The notes under the pieces: model-generated
The model's database searches: none
What the model was told of the DNA's origin: nothing
What the model saw: only the letters and a program-made list of their open reading frames with translations
NCBI GenBank assembly: GCA_003554345.1
Contig: PWGE01000125.1
Location: 1 to 10,875, forward strand
From: Candidatus Sumerlaeota bacterium
Lineage (GTDB): Bacteria > Sumerlaeota > T1SED10-198M
Direction: 5' to 3'
DNA length: 10,875 nucleotides
Shown here: positions 1-5,381 of the stretch, piece by piece
Numbering within the stretch: position 1 is the stretch's first letter
Layout: every line of letters begins with the position of its first letter
Made by a program: the position numbers and the translations under genes

Positions 1-639
1 CATACAACGTATTCGGATGGACAGTTAATTCCTATAGAACTGATTCGTCGGGCCCAGGCTACGGGTTATAAGGCTATCGCTCTTACCGACCATGGTGACC
101 GTGCCAACTATCTCACCATTCTTGAGGAGATTAAAAGAGCCTGTGAGTCTGCCAATCGGTTTTGGGATATCAGGGCGTTATGGGGTATCGAATTAACTCA
201 TAATCCACCGGAAGAGATCGGGAAAATGGCTGAAGAAAGCAGGGCAAAAGGTGCCCAGATTATAGTGGTCCATGGAGAAACAATTATTGAACCTGTTCCG
301 GAAGGAACCAATCTCGCTGCAGTCCAGAGTGATGTGGATATCCTTGCCCATCCAGGTTTGATCGATGAACAAACAGTTCGTATTGCCGCTGAACGCTCTG
401 TTCACCTTGAAATAACGGCAAAAGCAGGCCATAATCTGACCAATGGTCATGTGGCAGCACTGGCAAAAAAGTATAAGGCACCACTGGTGCTCGATACCGA
501 TACCCATAGACCCTCCCAGCTGATTTCCCGTGATCAGGCCCGTAAAATTCTCCGGGGTGCGGGCTTAAGTGATACTGACATTGAAAAGGTGTTTGAAAAT
601 TCGTATCGGCTTGTAAAACGTTTTTTTCCTGACTTCTGA
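1..639 (+). CDS. PHP-domain phosphoesterase (histidinol-phosphatase-like), 5' end cut off
   Basis: The reading frame is open from the first base, giving 212 residues, and begins inside the first PHP metal motif: the window opens with HTTYSDG, which in the family follows D-L-H-T. Only about four or five residues are therefore missing. The other metal-binding motifs are in order: LTDHGD (H31 of the visible part), GIELTH (E64, H67), HGE (H91), HPG (H117) and DTDTH (D167, H169). PHP proteins are cytoplasmic metal-dependent phosphoesterases; short stand-alone members of about 215 residues are usually annotated as histidinol-phosphate phosphatase-like, but the natural substrate of this subgroup is not settled, and no histidine biosynthesis gene is visible here. 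The next gene starts 58 bp downstream on the same strand, so cotranscription is possible. Fold assignment is firm; substrate is not. Confidence 0.9.
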   Translation, partial: HTTYSDGQLIPIELIRRAQATGYKAIALTDHGDRANYLTILEEIKRACESANRFWDIRALWGIELTHNPPEEIGKMAEESRAKGAQIIVVHGETIIEPVPEGTNLAAVQSDVDILAHPGLIDEQTVRIAAERSVHLEITAKAGHNLTNGHVAALAKKYKAPLVLDTDTHRPSQLISRDQARKILRGAGLSDTDIEKVFENSYRLVKRFFPDF

Positions 640-697
640 GAAGACTGTAATCAGAGATGAGACATAAAAATAACATGCTCGTTGTAAGAGGTGTCTG

Positions 698-2071
698 GTG
701 AGTCGTAAACCTGAAATTGTTCTTATAGAAGATCATGGCCTGTTAAGAGAGTCTCTAACGATGCTATTCAGGGAGGGAGGATACCGGGTAAGCAGTTTCG
801 AGGAGTTGCATAAAGCCAGGAAGCACCTCGTTCGAAAAAGAGATTCTGATATCCTTGTCATTTCAGATATCCGGTTGCCTGATGGCTCCGGGTATGAATT
901 GTTAGAACAGAGTAATCTCTATCCTGTTATCTTCATGACTGCTTATGGGCAAATCGAGGATGCAGTAGAAGCGATATCAAGAGGTGCCCGGGACTTTATT
1001 TTGAAACCCTTCTCGAATGAAGAAATCATGGCGCGGGTAAAAAAAGTGCTTTCCTCGTTTTCGGATGATGAAGAGAGTGAGCAAATAAAGGGTGTTATCT
1101 CACAATACTTTATAGGTGAATCAGAGGCGATCAAAAGACTTCAGCCGTATATCCTCGCTGCCATTCGAAGTGATTCCACTGTTTTGCTTACCGGAGAAAG
1201 CGGAACCGGCAAAAATTTGCTTGCCCGTCTTATCCATGATCTGGGAAAGCGCCGGGATAAGCCTTTTCAGCTGGTAACCTGTTCATCTTTACCCCGTACC
1301 CTTATTGAAAGTGAGCTCTTTGGATATGAAGCTGGTGCTTTTACAGGGGCGGAAAAAACAAAAACAGGAAAACTGGAATATGCGGATGGGGGAACGGTAT
1401 TTCTTGATGAGATTGGCGAATTGGATCGCGAGATACAGGTCATGCTTCTCCGTTTCCTGCAGGATAAAAGCTTTGAACGTATTGGCGGGAATAAGACCCT
1501 TCATTCAGATGTGCGTATCATTACTGCAACCAATGTTGATCCGGGGCATGCCCTGGAAACCGGTCGTTTGAGGGAAGATCTCTATTACAGGCTGAATGTA
1601 GTGCATATCCCTATACCCCCTTTGAGAGAACATCCTGAAGATATCGAGCTTTATTTTAAGTATTTTAACAAGATTTTTGCCCGGCGTTTTAAGGTTCAGC
1701 CTAAAGTGTTTGCCAAGGAAATAATAGACTACAGTCGCAAACTACCCTGGCATGGTAATATTCGGGAGATTGAAAATCTGGTAGAACGCCTGTTTGCGTT
1801 GTATCCTGAACAGTATATTTCTCTTGCTGATTTTGTGGATGTACAGCAAACCCTGGCTGGCGAAAAGCCGGGGGAGAGGCAAGAAGAAATAAGGGGGCAG
1901 GGTCTATCAGGTAATCTGCGGGATATTTTGCAAAGAACCGAAGAAAAATATATAAACGAAGCTCTGAGACGAAGTCATGGAAACAAAAGTGAAGCTGCCA
2001 GATTGCTCGGAGTTTCCCGTACCGCTCTTCTCCATAAAATTCAGAAATACGGGTTAGATAACAATTCCTAA
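698..2071 (+). CDS. Sigma-54-dependent response regulator (NtrC family)
   Basis: This 457-residue protein has the complete three-domain NtrC layout. The N-terminal receiver (about 4-120) carries acidic E11/D12, the phospho-acceptor D57 in ISDIRLPDGSG, T81 and K103. The AAA+ domain (about 138-370) has Walker A GESGTGKN (166-173), the sigma-54-contacting loop GAFTGA (213-218) and Walker B GGTVFLDEIGE (231-241), followed by GRLREDLYYRLN. The C-terminus (about 428-455) is a Fis-type helix-turn-helix, GNKSEAARLLGVSRTALLHK. It should activate sigma-54 promoters by ATP-driven remodelling once phosphorylated by a histidine kinase. Walker A ends in N rather than the commoner E, a mild variation. The start is the GTG at 698, chosen because an AGAGGTG ribosome-binding sequence ends four bases before it. 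No cognate kinase lies in the window, so signal and targets are unknown. The stop overlaps the oppositely oriented hydG stop. Confidence 0.95.
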   Translation: MSRKPEIVLIEDHGLLRESLTMLFREGGYRVSSFEELHKARKHLVRKRDSDILVISDIRLPDGSGYELLEQSNLYPVIFMTAYGQIEDAVEAISRGARDFILKPFSNEEIMARVKKVLSSFSDDEESEQIKGVISQYFIGESEAIKRLQPYILAAIRSDSTVLLTGESGTGKNLLARLIHDLGKRRDKPFQLVTCSSLPRTLIESELFGYEAGAFTGAEKTKTGKLEYADGGTVFLDEIGELDREIQVMLLRFLQDKSFERIGGNKTLHSDVRIITATNVDPGHALETGRLREDLYYRLNVVHIPIPPLREHPEDIELYFKYFNKIFARRFKVQPKVFAKEIIDYSRKLPWHGNIREIENLVERLFALYPEQYISLADFVDVQQTLAGEKPGERQEEIRGQGLSGNLRDILQRTEEKYINEALRRSHGNKSEAARLLGVSRTALLHKIQKYGLDNNS

Positions 2072-3471
2072 AAATATGTGTCTCTTTCTCCCTCTTCTAT
2101 TCGCTGTAACCGCTGAAGGGTTTCTTCTCTTGTGTTGCTGTCGGGAATGTCTTCCAGAAATTGATTAATCACCTTTTCGCCAATGTTTCTTAAGGCTTCA
2201 TCGGCATAATCAACCAGGTATTCCTTAAAAGTCAGTAAGGCATTAGGCAGGCAAACATTCTGTATACGCCCGCTTTTAGCCAGCTTCATAAACCGGTCTC
2301 CGGTGCGGCCAGTGCGATAGCAGGCTGTGCAGTAGCTGGGGAGGTAGCCTTCTTTACATAAAGAGTATATTATTTCATTGGGATGACGGTGGTCTGCAAG
2401 AGAGAATTGCTCGGTGAATTTTTTGCGCTTGTCAGCTTTATAACCTCCCACGTCGGTCTTGGAACCGGCACTGATCTGGGATATTCCCAGACTGATAACC
2501 TCTTCGCGAAATCCAGGTCTTTCCCGGGTGGAAAGTATCATGCCGGTATAAGGGACAGCCAGACGTAATATGGCGACGATACGCTTAAAATCTTTATCAT
2601 TGACTAACCAGGGAAAATGATTGAGGGAAGTGCAGGCGGCTTGTTGAAGACGCGGAACTGAAATAGTATGTGGACCTACTCCGAATGTTTGTTCCAGGTA
2701 TTCGCTGTGAAAAAGAAGGGCCAGTACTTCAAAACGAAAGTCATACAGTCCAAAAAGAACACCGATGCCAACATCATCAATGCCTGCTTCCATGGCGCGG
2801 TTCATGGCGGTGAGATGATATTCGTAATCGCTTTTAGGTCCGGTAGGATGCATCTTCTTATAGGTGGGACGATGGTAGGTTTCCTGAAACAAAATGTAGG
2901 TTCCGATGCCTGCTTCTTTGAGTTTGTGATAGTTTTCTACTGTGGTGGCGGGCATGTTAACATTGATGCGGCGTATAGCCCCGTTTTTTAATGTAGTATT
3001 ATAGATGGTCTGCATTGCTTCCAGAATGTATTCCATGGGGCAATTTTCCCAGTCCTCACCTGTTTCAAGAGCAATCCTCTTGTGTCCCAGCTCTTCAATG
3101 AGCAAAATTTCTTCCTCGATTTCCTTGTGGGATAACCGTCTCCTTGGACCGGGATTTTGCTTCTTATATCCACAATACAAGCAGTTGTTAATACAGTAAT
3201 TGGAAAGATAAAGGGGGGCAAACAGGACCAGTCTTTTTCCATATATTTTTTCTTTGATCTCCCGTGCTGCCTGGAATAAAAGGGAGTCTATCTCTTCGCT
3301 CTGGTTCTGTAGAAGTATGGCTGTTTCCCGGGGGGATAACCCTCTTGCCGCCCGTGCTTTTTCAATAATGTTTTTTACCTGGTATTGAGAGGCTTGCTTT
3401 CCTTCTTCCAGCAATCTGTCTATCATTTGTTCGTTAATAATTGATTGAGTCGCCTTCGTTGGTTGACTCAT
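2068..3471 (-). CDS. hydG: [FeFe]-hydrogenase maturation radical SAM enzyme HydG (tyrosine lyase)
   Basis: HydG cleaves tyrosine with radical SAM chemistry to p-cresol, CO and cyanide, delivering an Fe(CO)2(CN) synthon for the hydrogenase H-cluster. The 467-residue length is typical. The radical SAM cluster motif CX3CX2C is C93, C97, C100, in the HydG-type context NYCINNCLYCGYKKQN. The C-terminal cluster motif that separates HydG from its relative ThiH is also present as C381-X2-C384-X22-C407 in YCTACYRTGRTGDRF, so both iron-sulfur sites look intact. The start is the ATG at 3471, preceded by a strong AAAGGAGG sequence. It is the second gene after a TM1266-like gene (53-bp gap), apparently read from the promoter at 3951-3979. 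HydE, HydF and the hydrogenase are not in the window and must be elsewhere. Its stop overlaps the convergent response-regulator stop by four bases, leaving no room for a terminator between them. Confidence 0.97.
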   Translation of the reverse strand: MSQPTKATQSIINEQMIDRLLEEGKQASQYQVKNIIEKARAARGLSPRETAILLQNQSEEIDSLLFQAAREIKEKIYGKRLVLFAPLYLSNYCINNCLYCGYKKQNPGPRRRLSHKEIEEEILLIEELGHKRIALETGEDWENCPMEYILEAMQTIYNTTLKNGAIRRINVNMPATTVENYHKLKEAGIGTYILFQETYHRPTYKKMHPTGPKSDYEYHLTAMNRAMEAGIDDVGIGVLFGLYDFRFEVLALLFHSEYLEQTFGVGPHTISVPRLQQAACTSLNHFPWLVNDKDFKRIVAILRLAVPYTGMILSTRERPGFREEVISLGISQISAGSKTDVGGYKADKRKKFTEQFSLADHRHPNEIIYSLCKEGYLPSYCTACYRTGRTGDRFMKLAKSGRIQNVCLPNALLTFKEYLVDYADEALRNIGEKVINQFLEDIPDSNTREETLQRLQRIEEGERDTYF

Positions 3472-3524
3472 GGTTACTCCTCCTTTGCGACTTTTATGAG
3501 TAATTCTTTTTGGAGCAATGTCTT

Positions 3525-3797
3525 TTATTCTTCCTCTTTGGGAAGGGGTTTAGTAAGAGCCGTTTTAACAGTAGTACCGGAAAGAGACCCCAGTTTGCCG
3601 GCTAAGGCGCCAATTTCATCGGTGCTTCCTTCTACGATAAGTGAGATGATGGAGAGATTTTGTTCTGGTTTGGGGATGCCCACTCGACCAATAATGATAT
3701 CTCTGTGTTTAGAAATGAGGCGATTCATAGGAACTGTATGTTCTACAGCTTTTTCGCTGATAACAGCAATGACGCCAATACGACAGGCTTCTCCCAT
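3525..3797 (-). CDS. TM1266-type iron-only hydrogenase system putative regulator
   Basis: This 90-residue protein matches the small family named after Thermotoga TM1266, usually annotated as a putative iron-only hydrogenase system regulator and having an ACT-like ferredoxin fold. Recognisable family sequence includes RIGVIAVI near the N-terminus, the central HRDIIIGRVGIP, and the C-terminal STDEIGALAGKLGSL followed by G-T-T-V-K-T-A-L-T-K. There is no helix-turn-helix or obvious metal site; a short charged tail PLPKEEE ends it. The biochemical role of the family is not established; its regular company with hydrogenase maturation genes is the main clue, and here hydG follows directly in the same orientation. 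The start at 3797 is firm on the 5' side because an in-frame TGA lies 15 bases upstream. The ribosome-binding sequence falls inside a small inverted repeat (3798-3813), which suggests translational or autogenous control. Confidence 0.9.
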   Translation of the reverse strand: MGEACRIGVIAVISEKAVEHTVPMNRLISKHRDIIIGRVGIPKPEQNLSIISLIVEGSTDEIGALAGKLGSLSGTTVKTALTKPLPKEEE

Positions 3798-3813
3798 GTG
3801 AAATGCCTTTCAC
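3798..3813 (-). promoter_or_regulatory. Inverted repeat covering the ribosome-binding site of the TM1266-like gene
   Basis: Read on the minus strand, GTGAAA-GGCA-TTTCAC lies immediately before the ATG at 3797: a perfect 6-bp inverted repeat with a four-base loop. The AGG of the likely Shine-Dalgarno sequence is in the stem and loop (AGGTGAAAGG). In RNA it could hide the ribosome-binding site; in DNA it could be a small operator. The stem is short and AU-rich, so either role is an inference. Confidence 0.45.
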
Positions 3814-3831
3814 CTGGAGAAAAAGGAAAGA

Positions 3832-3853
3832 CCCGGAAAGTTTTTCCTTCGGG
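3832..3853 (-). promoter_or_regulatory. Terminator-like hairpin in the leader of the TM1266-like/hydG transcript
   Basis: On the minus strand CCCGAAGG-AAAAA-CTTTCCGGG can form a stem of about eight pairs with one bulged C and an A5 loop. A pyrimidine-rich stretch TCTTTCCTTTTTC follows, about 35 nt before the start codon, so it could act as an attenuator. The T-run starts seven bases after the stem, which is poorer than a standard intrinsic terminator. The upstream sequence GAAAAGGA (3868-3861) is complementary to TCCTTTT in the pyrimidine stretch, so a competing fold is possible. Confidence 0.35.
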
Positions 3854-3950
3854 ATCAGGCTCCTTTTCCCTCAGGAGTTTTATGTTTTTCTCAGCCTTGA
3901 AATCAGGAGAATATCCTTCTTTCTTGGCTCAACTATTATTAACTTATTTT

Positions 3951-3979
3951 ATTCTAACTTTTTATTTATAGAATGTCAA
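3951..3979 (-). promoter_or_regulatory. Sigma-70-type promoter for the TM1266-like gene and hydG
   Basis: On the minus strand TTGACA (3979-3974) is followed after exactly 17 bases by TAGAAT (3956-3951). This is a perfect -35 element and a five-of-six -10 element. Transcription would start near 3944, giving a leader of about 147 nt before the ATG at 3797. The -35 element faces that of the plus-strand promoter at 3997-4024, with 17 bp between them. Confidence 0.7.
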
Positions 3980-3996
3980 TTCAGATCAACCCGGTT

Positions 3997-4024
3997 TTTA
4001 CAAAAGAGAATTTTCATATATAAT
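3997..4024 (+). promoter_or_regulatory. Sigma-70-type promoter for yidD-pta-lyase
   Basis: TTTACA (3997-4002) and a perfect TATAAT (4019-4024) are spaced by 16 bases. Predicted transcription start is near 4031, downstream of the GTG at 4029, so translation must begin at a later codon, which supports the yidD start at 4050. Confidence 0.7.
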
Positions 4025-4049
4025 AATAGTGAATGAGGATGGGGTGCAG

Positions 4050-4334
4050 ATGAAAGGAAGCTATAGGATTCAGGATGATAAAGAGGCAGAAAAAAGGGTT
4101 CTCCCACAGCTTGTTAACGCACCTGTGCTTTTCTTTCTTTATATCTATTCTCGCTTAATATCCCCTTTTTTGGGTACCCGATGCCGCTTTTATCCTTCCT
4201 GTTCTGAATATGCCAGGCAGGCGTTTCAGAAATTTTCTTTCATAAGGGCAACGTATTTGTCGGTGCGACGACTACTTAAATGCCACCCGTGGCACCCCGG
4301 TGGAGAAGACTATTTACCTGGAAGAAAGGAGTAG
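4050..4334 (+). CDS. yidD: Membrane protein insertion efficiency factor YidD
   Basis: This 94-residue protein is YidD, a small, amphipathic, inner-membrane-associated protein that helps YidC insert membrane proteins. Diagnostic sequence is present: a hydrophobic N-terminal segment (about 25-42, LFFLYIYSRLISPFLG), then RCRFYPSCSEYA (44-55, with C45 and C51), and CHPWHPGG near the C-terminus (79-86). A longer reading from the GTG at 4029 is possible, but that codon has no ribosome-binding sequence and lies upstream of the predicted transcription start; the ATG at 4050 has purine-rich GAGGATGGGG before it and is preferred. YidD usually sits in the rpmH-rnpA-yidD-yidC cluster. Here it instead heads an operon with pta, whose ATG follows its stop by 6 bp. 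The yidD 3' end also supplies the AAAGGAG ribosome-binding sequence for pta. Confidence 0.93.
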   Translation: MKGSYRIQDDKEAEKRVLPQLVNAPVLFFLYIYSRLISPFLGTRCRFYPSCSEYARQAFQKFSFIRATYLSVRRLLKCHPWHPGGEDYLPGRKE

Positions 4335-4340
4335 GTAAAG

Positions 4341-5381
4341 ATGGCTACTTCTTCTAAACAGAAAAGAATGAGGAGAAAGGGTATGCATCCGTTGATTGAG
4401 AGGATTATTAAAGAGGCGCAAAAAGTCTCGAAAAGAATTGTTTTACCGGAAGCTGAAGATGAACGAATACTTAGAGCTGCTCGCCAGGCAACAGATGAGG
4501 GTGTTTGTCGTATAATTTTGTGCGGCAATGAAGATAAGATTATCCGGAAAGCTGACGAACTCAATATCTCTCTGAAAGATATGAAAATTTGTGATGTGCC
4601 ATCCCATCCACACCTGCAGGACTACATTGAGCAATATTATCAGAACAGGAAATTACGCGGAGAACCTCGAAGTGAAGCTGAAAAGGTGATAAAAGACCCC
4701 CTCTTCTTTGCCGCCATGATGGCAAAAAATGATGAGGCAGATGGAGTGGTAGCCGGAGCGGCTAATACGACCGCACGTGTTTTACGGGCGGTCATACGCA
4801 TTATTAAGCCTCATCCTGATATTCATACTATTTCTTCTTTCTTTCTTATGCTATTGCCACAACAGGAATACGGGGACGAAGGAGTTTTGTTGTATGCTGA
4901 TTGTGCAAGTGTTATTTCTCCTGATAGTACCCAGTTATCTGAAATAGCAGTCACATCTGCCGATAGTTATCGCTTTCTGGTGGGCGGTGAACCCCGCGTA
5001 GCCATGCTCCCCTTTTCCACCCATGGAAGCAGTCACCACCCCTGTTTAGATAAAGTGGTAAAAGCTACCCGGTATGCTCAGAAAATACGTCCTGATATTC
5101 TTGTGGATGGTGAAATACAGGTGGATACTGCTCTTGTGCCGGATATTGCAGGTAAGAAAGCGCCTCATAGTCCGGTAGCCGGTAAGGCGAATGTGCTTAT
5201 TTTCCCCGATCTGAATTCGGGGAATATTGCTTATAAATTAACAGAAAGATTGGCAGGTGCGCGGGCCGTAGGACCGGTACTGCAGGGGGCAAATTTGCCA
5301 ATGAACGATCTCTCGCGCGGTTGTAGTACCCGGGATATCTTCCTGGTGATGGCTATCACTGCCATTCAAGCCCAAAAATGA
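4341..5381 (+). CDS. pta: Phosphate acetyltransferase
   Basis: Pta converts acetyl-CoA and phosphate to acetyl phosphate and CoA in the cytoplasm; with acetate kinase (not in this window) it yields ATP and acetate. The 346 residues match the short Pta form without the N-terminal regulatory domain. Family landmarks are KRIVLPEAEDER near the N-terminus, DGVVAGAANTTARVLR, PRVAMLPFSTHGSSHHP, DGEIQVDTALVPDIA, SPVAGKANVLIFPDLNSGN, and the terminal NDLSRGCS (322-329) typical of acetyl- rather than butyryltransferases. Two starts are plausible. The ATG at 4341 has AAAGGAG nine bases upstream; the ATG at 4383 has AGGAG seven bases upstream and begins M-H-P-L-I-E-R-I, closer to the usual Pta N-terminus. 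The longer form adds a basic 14-residue extension. The stop overlaps the next gene's start (ATGA), indicating translational coupling to a secreted lyase-like protein. Confidence 0.95.
   Translation: MATSSKQKRMRRKGMHPLIERIIKEAQKVSKRIVLPEAEDERILRAARQATDEGVCRIILCGNEDKIIRKADELNISLKDMKICDVPSHPHLQDYIEQYYQNRKLRGEPRSEAEKVIKDPLFFAAMMAKNDEADGVVAGAANTTARVLRAVIRIIKPHPDIHTISSFFLMLLPQQEYGDEGVLLYADCASVISPDSTQLSEIAVTSADSYRFLVGGEPRVAMLPFSTHGSSHHPCLDKVVKATRYAQKIRPDILVDGEIQVDTALVPDIAGKKAPHSPVAGKANVLIFPDLNSGNIAYKLTERLAGARAVGPVLQGANLPMNDLSRGCSTRDIFLVMAITAIQAQK

Noticed and set aside
3853-3896. TPP-riboswitch-like strings GGCTGAGA and CCTGATC in the minus-strand leader of the TM1266-like gene
   Set aside because: The upstream P1 strand and the conserved TGGATAAT-xCCAGCG arm that binds the pyrophosphate are missing, so it is not a TPP riboswitch. 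The resemblance is tempting only because HydG is related to the thiamine enzyme ThiH.
3803-4036. Plus-strand open frames covering the hydrogenase-operon leader
   Set aside because: The translations are low-complexity and unlike any family. They overlap two strong promoters and lack ribosome-binding sequences.
4029-4049. Upstream GTG start for yidD
   Set aside because: It has no ribosome-binding sequence and lies before the predicted transcription start from the TATAAT at 4019-4024.
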